NCBI GenBank assembly: GCA_023415235.1
Contig: JAEZLP010000069.1
Coordinates: forward strand, 101,816 to 165,815
DNA length: 64,000 nucleotides
From: Bacillota bacterium
Lineage (GTDB): Bacteria; Bacillota; Clostridia; Peptostreptococcales; Anaerovoracaceae
Reading direction: 5' to 3'
Each line of letters starts with the position of its first letter. Position 1 is the stretch's first letter. This document shows, in pieces, positions 25,951 to 34,510 of this stretch. Made by a program: the position numbers and the translations under genes. The notes below the pieces were generated by a model. That model did not search any database and was not told the origin of the DNA. It was given only the letters and a program-made list of their open reading frames with translations.

Positions 25951-25992
25951 AAAAAATGCTGCACCCATTCAGCCTTAGGTGCAGCATTTTTT
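25951..25992 (-). terminator. Rho-independent terminator of the tryptophanase activator gene
   Basis: A 15-bp stem, AAAAAATGCTGCACC and its complement, with a 12-nt loop, has T runs on both strands, so it can stop transcription in either direction. Confidence 0.85.
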
Positions 25993-26013
25993 ATTCAGGA
26001 ATAAATATCAGTT

Positions 26014-27714
26014 TCAATCTTTAATTTCTTTCATCATATCTTTGATACCCAGTTTTTCTATCCGGTACTGCATATTCTGGCGCCCGATTCCGATACTTTT
26101 TGCGGCCCTGGTTATATTCATGCGGTTCGTTTCTAATGCATTCACAATGACCCTTTTTTCTACTTCGCGCAAAATATCATTTAAACTGCCCGTCTTCGAT
26201 TCTTCCTCTCCCAAAAACTTATAGATATTTAATTTCTGTCGCAGATAAGGCGGCAAATTATAGATCGTCAGCTCTTCGTTTTCCTCCATCAGCGATATGG
26301 CGCGCTCAAAAATATGCTCCAATTCTCTGACATTTCCCGGCCAGTCATACAATTTCAATGTATTGAATAATTCTTCTCCCAGCGTTATCTTTTTATTGCC
26401 ATAAATTTGACTGTATTTCAGCAGAAAATATTGAATCAGCTTCGGAATATCCTCTTTACGGTCCCTCAAAGGAGGAATATGCAGCGTCATAACCCCCAGC
26501 CGATAATATAAGTCCTGTCGCAATTTACCTTCTTTTACGCATACAAGGGGGTCTTTGTTTACCGAACTGATGATCTTGCATTCCATATTGATCTCCGAGG
26601 TTCCGCCAATCCGCCGAAATTTCTTCTCCTGAATCGCCCGAAGTAATTTTGCCTGGAGATTTAAGGGCATCGAGTCTATTTCATCTAAATAAAGAGTCCC
26701 TCCCTTTGCCTGTTCAAAAAATCCGATGGTTGTTTCCGATCCGGTAAATGCACCTTTTACGGTCCCGAATATAAGACTTTCCAAGAGACTTTCAGGCAAT
26801 GCCGCACAATTAAGAGCTACAAAAGGTTCGTCCCGTGCAGGTCCGCCGTTATGAATTCCCTGAACAAGCAATTCTTTTCCGGTTCCTGTTTCACCATACA
26901 CCAATACCGGAGCCGGGTTCAGCGCCGCTTTCTGCGCTTCCAGAATCAGCGATTTCATCTTTGAGTCTTCATGAATAATATCCTCAAAGGTAAACCTCGT
27001 TCCATTTTTTAAATCCCGGTGAGTTCTATAATCAACAGGCAGCAAATCAACCGTTCGATTATAGATTTCCCTTATTTTGGTTACATTTCTGCTGATGGAA
27101 TAGGCCGCAACAGCTTTTCCATCCTTCATAACCGGATATGTAGTGGCAATCAATTGATTGGCTCTTCCTAAACGCGTGATGGTACGGTAATTCCCTTCGG
27201 TGATTGGGATTCCGGTTTTTAAAACCTGCATATGTTCGCTGCTTTCCATCGACCATTCGTACACATCCATCAGACGTTTTCCAATAACCTCTTCCTGGGG
27301 CAAGTCTTCAAACTCGGCCAATTGCTTATTGTATATGATAATGCGTCCATCCCTGTCGGTGGTTATTACACCTTCATTGATTTTGTCTAGAATTTCCATA
27401 GCGCATTGCAGCTTCATTTCTTTATCTTCATTTTCCGTCCAATCCCGCAGCCAGAACACGTTGAGAAGCGTATGACCGGAATGCATCCGTTCCGCATCGA
27501 TCATAACGCTTCTCACCTTCTCTTCAATCTTGTAGATAGAGTATCCGTGCGCCGCCGCTTCCTTTAGCGCAATAATCAGCTTCGGGCACATGCATTGATG
27601 CTCCAGTATTTCTTCCGTTATGCCGCCGCCGGAAAAGACAATGTTATATTCCGAATCCGTCAACAGCAATCCAATATTGTCCGGAGAGTTCTTCAATACT
27701 TCTTCAAGCTTCAT
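26014..27714 (-). CDS. Sigma-54-dependent activator, PAS-AAA-Fis type, presumed tryptophanase regulator
   Basis: 566 residues. After an unassigned N-terminal stretch a PAS domain lies at about 105-225 (INEGVITTDRDGRIIIYN). The AAA+ domain follows: Walker A GETGTGKE, ESLIFGTVKGAFTGSETT, Walker B GGTLYLDEID. The sigma-54 loop reads GAFTGS instead of GAFTGA, a conservative change. The C-terminus is a Fis-type HTH (ITRAAKSIGIGRQNMQYRIEKL). It lies 53 nt downstream of tryptophanase on the same strand. Paired inverted repeats and a -24/-12 promoter upstream of tnaA are its likely targets; the effector could be tryptophan or a related amino acid. Confidence 0.92.
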   Translation of the reverse strand: MKLEEVLKNSPDNIGLLLTDSEYNIVFSGGGITEEILEHQCMCPKLIIALKEAAAHGYSIYKIEEKVRSVMIDAERMHSGHTLLNVFWLRDWTENEDKEMKLQCAMEILDKINEGVITTDRDGRIIIYNKQLAEFEDLPQEEVIGKRLMDVYEWSMESSEHMQVLKTGIPITEGNYRTITRLGRANQLIATTYPVMKDGKAVAAYSISRNVTKIREIYNRTVDLLPVDYRTHRDLKNGTRFTFEDIIHEDSKMKSLILEAQKAALNPAPVLVYGETGTGKELLVQGIHNGGPARDEPFVALNCAALPESLLESLIFGTVKGAFTGSETTIGFFEQAKGGTLYLDEIDSMPLNLQAKLLRAIQEKKFRRIGGTSEINMECKIISSVNKDPLVCVKEGKLRQDLYYRLGVMTLHIPPLRDRKEDIPKLIQYFLLKYSQIYGNKKITLGEELFNTLKLYDWPGNVRELEHIFERAISLMEENEELTIYNLPPYLRQKLNIYKFLGEEESKTGSLNDILREVEKRVIVNALETNRMNITRAAKSIGIGRQNMQYRIEKLGIKDMMKEIKD

Positions 27715-27767
27715 ACAATCTACCTCAGTTCTACTGCATAATGCGGCGAGCGCCTATTGTCCAATTA

Positions 27768-29153
27768 TTATTCTACAGGTTCAAGGTGTGCCTGGAAGTG
27801 TCTGAGAATCGGAGGCTCCCAAGTGATTCGATACCCCTTGATGTCCTTTGCTCTTTCCTTAATGGCAATCAGAGCATCGGCAATCACATCCAGATGCGCC
27901 TGCGTATAAACCCTTCTAGGGATCGCCAAACGTGTAAATTCGAAATCAGCGTGAAGCTGTTCCTTCGTATCCGGATCATTGCCAAGCATGTAGGAGCCTA
28001 TATCGCAGGCGCGGATCCCTGCTTCAATATATAGCTCAATCGCAAGGGCCTGACCCGGAAATTCATAGTAAGGAATTTGCGGCAGCAATGCGGCTGCATC
28101 AATAAACAAGCCATGACCGCCGACGGGAGCTTGATACGCGATGCCTGCCTCATCCAATCTGGCAGCCAGATATTCCCCCTGACCGATTCGATATCTCAGG
28201 TAATCTTCATTCAGTCCTTCGTATAGACCGATTGACAAGGCCTCAAGATCACGTCCTGCCAAACCTCCGTAGGAAGTAAAACCTTCAAAGGATATGCATC
28301 TGGCTTTCACTTCACTGATCAGAGGAGAATTTGCATCTTTTATTCCGATCAGTCCGCCGATATTGACCAATGTATCTTTTTTAGCCGACATCGTAAACAT
28401 ATCCGCATAAGAGAAGGTTTCCCTTACAATTTCCTTAATTGTGCTGTTTTTAAATTCCTCTTCCCTCTGTTTAACGAAGTATGCGTTTTCAGCATAGCGC
28501 GCAGCATCGATATCCATCGGAATCTTATATTTTCTGCAAACAGCAGCAGTTTCTCGTATGTTTTGCACCGAGACCGGCTGACCGCCTGCCGAGTTGTTCG
28601 TTATGGTCATAACAACAAGCCCGATATTCTCCGCTCCGTATTGATTGATCAGCTTCTCAAGCCTGTCCACATCCATATTGCCTTTAAAAGGCGCCCTGAT
28701 GGTTGGGTTTTTCGCTTCCTCCACTACACAATCAATGGCTCTGGCTCCAGCCAGCTCTACGTGCGCTCTGGTTGTATCAAAGAACATATTGGAAATAGCA
28801 TATTTCCCAGGTCCCAACAGGGTTCCGAAGAGAACCTTCTCGGCAGCTCTTCCTTGATGAACCGGTTGGAAAAAGCCATAATTGAAGATGTCTTTTCCGG
28901 CTTCTAAAAGTTTATAATAGCTTCTGGATCCGGCATAAGCCTCATCACCATGTAAAATTCCTGCCCACATCGCATCGCTCATCGCATTTGTTCCACTGTC
29001 GGTCAGAAGATCGATATAACAGTCTTCCCCTGCAAGGTTGAAAACATTGTACTTCGCTTTTTTGATTTTTTCGATTCTTTCCTCCCTGGTCAACATCTTG
29101 ATGGGTTCAACCATTTTAATGCGGAATGGCTCCGGTATGTACTTGATATCCAT
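27768..29153 (-). CDS. tnaA: Tryptophanase (L-tryptophan indole-lyase)
   Basis: 461 residues of the beta-eliminating lyase family; it splits tryptophan to indole, pyruvate and ammonia with PLP. Motifs: EPFRIKMVEP, YIDLLTDSGTNAMSD, GDEAYAGSRSYY, PVHQGRAAE, FFDTT and TMSAKKDTLVNIGGL with the PLP lysine. It is tryptophanase rather than tyrosine phenol-lyase: the lyase's substrate Arg (GVRSMERG in that enzyme) is replaced by Ile in GIRACDIGS, and the ending LRHFQAHL keeps the tryptophanase His where the phenol-lyase has Phe. No TnaC-like leader peptide was found. Expression appears to be sigma-54 controlled. Confidence 0.9.
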   Translation of the reverse strand: MDIKYIPEPFRIKMVEPIKMLTREERIEKIKKAKYNVFNLAGEDCYIDLLTDSGTNAMSDAMWAGILHGDEAYAGSRSYYKLLEAGKDIFNYGFFQPVHQGRAAEKVLFGTLLGPGKYAISNMFFDTTRAHVELAGARAIDCVVEEAKNPTIRAPFKGNMDVDRLEKLINQYGAENIGLVVMTITNNSAGGQPVSVQNIRETAAVCRKYKIPMDIDAARYAENAYFVKQREEEFKNSTIKEIVRETFSYADMFTMSAKKDTLVNIGGLIGIKDANSPLISEVKARCISFEGFTSYGGLAGRDLEALSIGLYEGLNEDYLRYRIGQGEYLAARLDEAGIAYQAPVGGHGLFIDAAALLPQIPYYEFPGQALAIELYIEAGIRACDIGSYMLGNDPDTKEQLHADFEFTRLAIPRRVYTQAHLDVIADALIAIKERAKDIKGYRITWEPPILRHFQAHLEPVE

Positions 29154-29221
29154 GTTATTCGTCCTTTCTGCTCTCTTTTGGCAATCGATAGCAATCTACT
29201 TTAATTTACATATTACGATAA

Positions 29222-29238
29222 CGCAACTTCTATGCCAA
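29222..29238 (-). promoter_or_regulatory. Sigma-54 promoter of tryptophanase
   Basis: On the minus strand TTGGCATAGAAGTTGCG: GG at 29236-29235 and GC at 29224-29223 with ten bases between. About 70 nt upstream of the tnaA ATG. Confidence 0.82.
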
Positions 29239-29290
29239 AGTGAACACAAGGAATTTCAACACTTCTATGATTGAATCGGGCAGAGTAGGC

Positions 29291-29360
29291 GCATATATTT
29301 TATGCGGTGCTCTACACAGCAAGCTTTTCCAATATCTATATTATAGCATAAAATTTATGC
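29291..29360. promoter_or_regulatory. Paired upstream activator sites for tryptophanase
   Basis: Two 15-bp inverted repeats: GCATATATTTTATGC (29291-29305, one mismatch) and GCATAAAATTTATGC (29346-29360, perfect 7-1-7). Centres are 55 bp apart and about 62 and 117 bp upstream of the -24 element. The form GCATAWA-N-TTTATGC is shared by both, as expected for binding sites of the neighbouring activator. Confidence 0.6.
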
Positions 29361-29410
29361 AATGCAAAAAATATGTGCAGGGCAAATGATAGCACAGAAT
29401 AAAGCCGAAT

Positions 29411-29761
29411 TCAGGCGTTTTCATCAACATCCTGCCGTAGATGACAGATTCCTGTAACCTTGGCGACCTCCAGCACGAAAGCAACGCCCTTTTGGGGCTT
29501 ATCCAGATTCCCGGCAATTCGAACCGCATTCAGCACTTCTTCTGCTAATTGGTTTGGAACCAGAATGAGAATAATTTCCTTTTCGGGTTCGATCAACCTG
29601 TTAAAAAGCCTGGTGTTTTCATGTATACCTGTGCCGCGTCCGTTTATAATGGTGCAGCCTTCCGCTCCGGCGCTTATTGCGGCGTCAATGACTTCCTCGG
29701 CAAATCCCCTGCTCACGATAACAACGATCAATTCAAAATTAATATTATTATTACAATCCAT
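29411..29761 (-). CDS. PII-like nitrogen regulatory family protein (first paralogue)
   Basis: 116 residues with a ferredoxin-like PII fold: ELIVVIVSRGFAEEVIDAA, then GAEGCTIINGRGTG (T-loop region) and EIILILVPNQLAEEVLNAV. It lacks the long canonical T-loop with a modifiable Tyr, so it is a PII-like sensor rather than GlnB. AAGGAGG precedes ATG. It shares the strand with a second PII-like gene 13 nt upstream; both are divergent from a DUF1538 membrane protein. Confidence 0.8.
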   Translation of the reverse strand: MDCNNNINFELIVVIVSRGFAEEVIDAAISAGAEGCTIINGRGTGIHENTRLFNRLIEPEKEIILILVPNQLAEEVLNAVRIAGNLDKPQKGVAFVLEVAKVTGICHLRQDVDENA

Positions 29762-29774
29762 CTTGCCCCTCCTT

Positions 29775-30116
29775 TCAATTTTGCAGCGTACTCTGCAGAT
29801 TGATCAAATGTGCAACACCATAAAGATTTTTTATATCGAGCACAAAAGCGATTCCATTTCCGGGCCTGTTCAAGGATGCTTTCCGGATGATCAATTCCAG
29901 AATTTCATCTGCCATTTCCGATTCCACAATCGTCAATATGATTTCTTTTTCGGGATCGTGATCTACACCCAGCGCCTGCAGATAAGAGTTGTTGGTTTTG
30001 ATTCCTCTCCCGAAGAAAACCGTACTTCCTCCTGCCCCGGCTTCTTTGATTTCTGAAACGATATTGCTGGCGAAACCTCTTTTTACTATTGTCGTAATAA
30101 GCTTATGATTATTCAC
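29775..30116 (-). CDS. PII-like nitrogen regulatory family protein (second paralogue)
   Basis: 113 residues from GTG 30116, chosen because AAAGG lies 8 nt upstream and the product then begins VNNHKLITTIVKRGFA, aligning with its paralogue; the frame itself runs further upstream. The core reads GAGGSTVFFGRGIK and KEIILTIVESEMADEILELI. Two adjacent PII-like sensors beside one DUF1538 transporter-like gene suggest a heteromeric or paired sensing arrangement. The ligand is unknown (nucleotide likely by family). Confidence 0.78.
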   Translation of the reverse strand: MNNHKLITTIVKRGFASNIVSEIKEAGAGGSTVFFGRGIKTNNSYLQALGVDHDPEKEIILTIVESEMADEILELIIRKASLNRPGNGIAFVLDIKNLYGVAHLINLQSTLQN

Positions 30117-30246
30117 TTCGTAATCCTTTCCGGCATAACATATAAAACCTGAGAGCATCAACCTCTTCTTATAATTACATCCGCTGCCGCGAATACTACT
30201 TCTTAAATCCAATGGTGTTTTATCTTATTTAGGAGAGCTCATTTTT

Positions 30247-31737
30247 ATGACTTTTATAAAAAATCTGAAGGAAATTGTAGTGCAATCTTTTCCTCTGTCG
30301 CTGCTGCTGGTTTTTGTGCTTATATTTATTAAACCCATAGGGGGATCTGATCTTGCTGCTCTAGTGATTGGGTATGTCTTTGTAATCCTTGGGCAGGCGT
30401 TGTTCCTGATGGGAATAGAATATTCCATTCTTCCCATGGGCGAGTTGGTCGGAAGCAACCTTTACAGGCTGCGAAAGCCTTCTCTCATGATCCTGTTCGG
30501 CTTGATCTTTGGTATCATATCATCTGTTGCAGAGCCTGCGTTGCGCGTGATCGCGCAGGAGCTTCACCTAATAAACAATACAATCGGTACCACTCTCAGT
30601 ATTTGGATCTGCTCCTTCGGGGTTGGGGCGGGCGTTGCTCTGAGCATGAATAAGACCATAAAGAAGATATCAATTAAGTTGATTCTTATTATTCTATATT
30701 CCATAACACTTATACTATGTTTGTTCACACCAAACCAATTTATCGGTATCGCCTTTGACATATCCGGCGCCACTACCGGAGACCTGAGCACGCCGTTCAT
30801 TTTAACTCTTGGAGTGGGCATTGCAAAGACGGTTTCTGCCAAACATAAAAGCGAGGAACAGTTCGGCATCATTGGAATTGCCAGCGTAACTCCGTTGATC
30901 GCCTTTCTTGCATTCGGACTGATAAAAGGCAATACCGATCCCGAGAAGCTGGCTGTTGTGGGCAATGGCGACAAAGCCTTCCATTCAATTATTCAAGGGA
31001 ACTTATGGGATGTCTTTTGGGCCATCCTGCCTGTTGTGGGAACTTTTATCCTATATAACAGCTTTTACGTAAAGATGTCCCGGAAAAGTCTAAAGAAGCT
31101 ACTATTGTTTTCAGGAGTGGTATACATTGGATTGGTAATATTCCTAAGCGGTGTGGATTATGGATTCACTATTGCAGGCAGACACATAGGGCCGGCATTT
31201 ATCAACGATGAAACGATCTTTTTCGGTTTGGTCAGCGTGTCCGGTTCATGGTTCAAATGGTACCTGCTGCCCTTTACCTTTGTTTTATGCTTCTTCATCA
31301 CTCTCTGTGAACCTTCCATCACGGTGCTGGTCAGGAAGGTGGAGGAAATGACCAACGGGCTGATCAGCAGAAGTGTCCTGAGATATTTCCTTGCCATAGG
31401 CATAGGTCTGGCAGGCTTTCTCAGCGTCCTTAATATATTACTGGATATCGATATCCGCTGGTTCATACTGCCGCTTTATTTTCTCACACTTGTGCTGACC
31501 ATATTTTCGCCGAATCTTTTTGTAGGTGTGGCATACGACTCCGGCGGGGTAACCGGCGGCGCCATCACCAGTGCGTTTCTGGTCCCTCTGTGCCTAAGCG
31601 TATCAAATATGGTCAGCGGCGGCGGCAATGCCGAGCATATGCTTGTGAACGGTTTTGGAATGATCGGCTATATCAGCGTTACCCCGATTATCCTGGTGCT
31701 GATCCTGGGCTTAATATTCAATTCGAAGGAGAAATAG
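30247..31737 (+). CDS. DUF1538 integral membrane protein (two tandem DUF1538 units)
   Basis: 496 residues, with GGAGAG 9 nt before ATG. About 12 hydrophobic segments in two homologous halves: FTPNQFIGIAFDISGATTGD...GIIGIASVTPLIAFLAFGLI in the first and FSPNLFVGVAYDSGGVTGGA...GMIGYISVTPIILVLILGLI in the second. The inverted or tandem repeat and Gly-rich re-entrant motifs look like a secondary transporter. DUF1538 genes commonly sit next to PII-like genes, as here. The substrate is unknown. The 3' end overlaps the convergent GNAT gene by 20 nt. Confidence 0.88.
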   Translation: MTFIKNLKEIVVQSFPLSLLLVFVLIFIKPIGGSDLAALVIGYVFVILGQALFLMGIEYSILPMGELVGSNLYRLRKPSLMILFGLIFGIISSVAEPALRVIAQELHLINNTIGTTLSIWICSFGVGAGVALSMNKTIKKISIKLILIILYSITLILCLFTPNQFIGIAFDISGATTGDLSTPFILTLGVGIAKTVSAKHKSEEQFGIIGIASVTPLIAFLAFGLIKGNTDPEKLAVVGNGDKAFHSIIQGNLWDVFWAILPVVGTFILYNSFYVKMSRKSLKKLLLFSGVVYIGLVIFLSGVDYGFTIAGRHIGPAFINDETIFFGLVSVSGSWFKWYLLPFTFVLCFFITLCEPSITVLVRKVEEMTNGLISRSVLRYFLAIGIGLAGFLSVLNILLDIDIRWFILPLYFLTLVLTIFSPNLFVGVAYDSGGVTGGAITSAFLVPLCLSVSNMVSGGGNAEHMLVNGFGMIGYISVTPIILVLILGLIFNSKEK

Positions 31738-32320
31738 GCCCGTATTTCATATACACGGTATAATTGATGCCGCTCTGCTTCGCGTACTTATGCGGTACTC
31801 GCATGAATTCCCTGAAGCCGAGCGCTTCATAAAGCCGGAACGCATTTGTATTCGTGTCCGCGACATCCAATACATAAGAGGTATAGCCCCCTTCCCTGAC
31901 GATGTGCTTTATGAGGGTCGAAGCGACTCCTTTCCCGCGAAATTTCGCCTTGGTTGCAACATACTCAACGGAGCCTGTGCCGGGCTCAATGGGAAAAGGA
32001 TAGGAATGATTCTGAAGCTCTCTTTTCAGCATGATCCCTGCAAGGCTTCCTCTTACAACCCCCAGATGGCGTCGAAATTCGCCGGACAGGATCCGGACAG
32101 GCGGAATTTTCCCGTCCGTGCAGGCTGCAATTCCTGCAGGTTCACCGTCAATCACTGCGATATAAAAGTTCTCCAGAACGAACATATGCGCAAAAGCGTG
32201 GGACAATTTTTCGGTATCCTTAGAAAAGTACTGCAAAAACCGAATGAAGCCGTCCACAAAGATGTCGCTGATTTCTTTTCGGATACCTTCCCCCGCTTCT
32301 CTTGCCCTTATAATTTCCAT
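31718..32320 (-). CDS. GNAT family N-acetyltransferase
   Basis: About 200 residues from ATG 32320 (GGGGG 8 nt upstream; an in-frame GTG lies 9 nt earlier). Acetyl-CoA motif A is VEYVATKAKFRGKGVASTLI (Arg-Gly-Lys-Gly-Val-Ala), followed by VLDVADTNTNAFRLYEALGF. The substrate is not predictable. It is downstream of the sigma-54 activator on the same strand. Confidence 0.88.
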   Translation of the reverse strand: MEIIRAREAGEGIRKEISDIFVDGFIRFLQYFSKDTEKLSHAFAHMFVLENFYIAVIDGEPAGIAACTDGKIPPVRILSGEFRRHLGVVRGSLAGIMLKRELQNHSYPFPIEPGTGSVEYVATKAKFRGKGVASTLIKHIVREGGYTSYVLDVADTNTNAFRLYEALGFREFMRVPHKYAKQSGINYTVYMKYGPISPSN

Positions 32321-32347
32321 AAGATTCACCCCCTGTAAAGAATCTGC

Positions 32348-34261
32348 TTATTTCGCCTCGAACCCTGTGCTATCAATTTTATACTTGTTCATTTTGCGAT
32401 ACAGAGTATTTCTTCCTAAGCCTAGTGCTTTTGCGCTGTTCGAAATATTGCCGTTGAAGATCCTCAGAGTTTTAATAATGTGCTCACGCTCAACATATTC
32501 CAGGTTAAATTCAGTTTCATCCATATCTTCGATTTGATCAGTTTGATCCGCCTTTTTATTTATAATCTGGATGTCGTCAATGCTTCCCGTATTTAACATA
32601 AGTTCTATACGGTTCTCCAGTTCTCTTATATTGCCGGGCCAATCATATTCAACCAGCGCATTTAGGTAATGCTGCGGGATTTTCAACATCTTTTTATTAA
32701 TTCGTTTTGATATTCTATTCATAAAATAGTCGATCAGCAGCGGGATATCGTCTCTTCTCTCTCTTAATGGAGGCAGCCGGAGCGGTAAAACGTTAAGGCG
32801 ATAAAACAGGTCTTTCCTGAAGTTCCCTCTGCTTACTTCATCGACCAGATCCTTATTTGTTGCTGCAATGATTCTAACATCAACAACAATCTCCTTCGTG
32901 CTGCCTATCCTGCCAACGGTTCCCTCTTCAATCACCCGAAGCAGCCTTGTTTGCATATCAAGAGGCATCTCTCCGATTTCATCAAGAAATATGGTTCCTC
33001 CGTCTGCAATCTCAAATTTCCCGGGATGGCCGCTTCTCTTTGCTCCTGTAAACGCACCTTCATCGTAGCCAAAAAGCTCGGACTCGATTAAGTTTTTGGG
33101 GATGGCGCCGCAGTTTAACGCCACAAAGGTTTCGTTGCTTCGATTGCTGTGATTATGAATTGACTGAGCAAATACTTCTTTTCCCGTACCGCTTTCCCCC
33201 ATAATCAAAATGGTAGACTTGCTGTCAGCAACCTGCTTTGCAAACTCGATCGTCTTGAGAAATTCCTTATTCTGTCCGATGATCTTATCAAAGGTATAGA
33301 TCGCATGTCTTCCCATGATCTTGTTTGCCGATTTCCTTACCTTTTTTATTTCTTTAAAAACATAAACGATACCATCTATATTATCCTTGATATCCAAAAT
33401 TGGGTAAACACTTAAATTATATTGCAATACATTTTTTCTGGAATTCACAAATACATCTTCATCCAAATATTGATCCTTGAGTGTAATGGCCTTAATCACA
33501 TTATCCCAATCTTCAAACAGATCATATGCCTTCTTGTGCATCATTTCTTCTTCTGAATAACCAAATAAATCTGTAATGTGCTTGTTTATCGTCTTTATAT
33601 TCCCATTTAGGTCTGATGTCATGATACCGGCCGGAATGGAATCGATCATAGTATCGATATATCGCTTAGCTGAAACCAGTTGTTTATTATAATCTATGAT
33701 TTCCAGCATCTTCTCTATTGCGTTGACTGCTGCAACCACCATTCCCAAAGTATGCAAATTGACGGAATCATAATACCCGGTTAAATCAAGCACTCCAATC
33801 AGCTTATTGTTTGCGTCCATGATTGGCGCTGCAGAACAGGTCCATTTATGATAGGCATTGATATAGTGAGCCTCTCCGGAAATCTGGATCGGTTTTTTCT
33901 CTGTCAGAACCAGACTCATTGCATTGGTCCCGATATTCTTTTCATCCATGTACGCTCCGGGGATCATTTTTAATGAAAATGCTTCCTCGAGTATTTTTTC
34001 ATCACCAATCACATTTAGGATGCATCCGTTTTCATCTGTGAGGATCGTAAAAAAATTAGAACCCTTGACAATATTGTATAAATGCTCAATAAAGGGCATT
34101 GAGAGCTCAATTAACTCTCTTTTTCTTTCCAGGATCTCCTGCAGAGCTGCTCCTTCAATTATCATATTGCTATATTTAAGGTTTCTGTCTAAATCATTCA
34201 ATTCGCACCGACGATGAGATGCCTCAATACATTTTTTACTTGGTTCACCAATACGGTTCAT
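32348..34261 (-). CDS. Sigma-54-dependent activator, GAF-PAS-AAA-Fis type, presumed AOR regulator
   Basis: About 637 residues from ATG 34261, which has GAGGAGA 8 nt upstream; the frame extends to 34345 without a ribosome site. GAF domain at about 50-200 (NIGTNAMSLVLTEKKPIQI; HKWTCSAAPIMD), PAS at about 225-330 (IPAGIMTSDLNGNIKTIN), AAA+ with GESGTGKE, GYDEGAFTGAKR and GGTIFLDEIGEMP, and a C-terminal Fis HTH (SAKALGLGRNTLYRKM). The GAFTGA loop is intact. It is transcribed divergently from the aldehyde oxidoreductase, whose sigma-54 promoter and repeat pair lie between the two genes. Confidence 0.93.
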   Translation of the reverse strand: MNRIGEPSKKCIEASHRRCELNDLDRNLKYSNMIIEGAALQEILERKRELIELSMPFIEHLYNIVKGSNFFTILTDENGCILNVIGDEKILEEAFSLKMIPGAYMDEKNIGTNAMSLVLTEKKPIQISGEAHYINAYHKWTCSAAPIMDANNKLIGVLDLTGYYDSVNLHTLGMVVAAVNAIEKMLEIIDYNKQLVSAKRYIDTMIDSIPAGIMTSDLNGNIKTINKHITDLFGYSEEEMMHKKAYDLFEDWDNVIKAITLKDQYLDEDVFVNSRKNVLQYNLSVYPILDIKDNIDGIVYVFKEIKKVRKSANKIMGRHAIYTFDKIIGQNKEFLKTIEFAKQVADSKSTILIMGESGTGKEVFAQSIHNHSNRSNETFVALNCGAIPKNLIESELFGYDEGAFTGAKRSGHPGKFEIADGGTIFLDEIGEMPLDMQTRLLRVIEEGTVGRIGSTKEIVVDVRIIAATNKDLVDEVSRGNFRKDLFYRLNVLPLRLPPLRERRDDIPLLIDYFMNRISKRINKKMLKIPQHYLNALVEYDWPGNIRELENRIELMLNTGSIDDIQIINKKADQTDQIEDMDETEFNLEYVEREHIIKTLRIFNGNISNSAKALGLGRNTLYRKMNKYKIDSTGFEAK

Positions 34262-34303
34262 CTTAATCTTCTCCTCATAGTAATTTGTACCGAAATGGAT
34301 CAC

Positions 34304-34354
34304 TGTTCCAAAACATAACATGTATTTCCATCGGTTACGTTCCATTATAGAACA
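34304..34354. promoter_or_regulatory. Candidate activator-binding pair upstream of the AOR promoter
   Basis: Two related 17-bp sites: TGTTCCAAAACATAACA (34304-34320) and CGTTCCATTATAGAACA (34338-34354). The second is an imperfect palindrome of GTTC/GAAC arms; the first shares its left half GTTCCA and right end AACA. Centres 34 bp apart, about 100-140 bp upstream of the -24 element. Less regular than the other two pairs in this window. Confidence 0.45.
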
Positions 34355-34445
34355 TATCCATCAAAAAGTAAATTCAATATTAATCCCAATAGGTCAAAGC
34401 CATTGCAATTACGGGCCTTTGCCGAAATGATATTCGCAAAATCAA

Positions 34446-34462
34446 TTGGCACAACAATTGCG
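34446..34462 (+). promoter_or_regulatory. Sigma-54 promoter of the AOR operon
   Basis: TTGGCACAACAATTGCG is a full consensus -24/-12 element (GG 34448-34449, GC 34460-34461, ten bases between). AOR begins 49 nt downstream. Confidence 0.9.
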
Positions 34463-34510
34463 ACGTAATACAATAGAAAAATTAAACCTGCAGTTGAGGA
34501 GGGATTTTTT

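Noticed and set aside
27768..29153. Tyrosine phenol-lyase instead of tryptophanase
   Set aside because: The Arg that binds the phenolic hydroxyl is absent (Ile in its place) and the C-terminal His typical of tryptophanase is present.
29154..29410. TnaC-like leader peptide before tryptophanase
   Set aside because: No short frame with a ribosome site and Trp codon was found between the promoter and tnaA.
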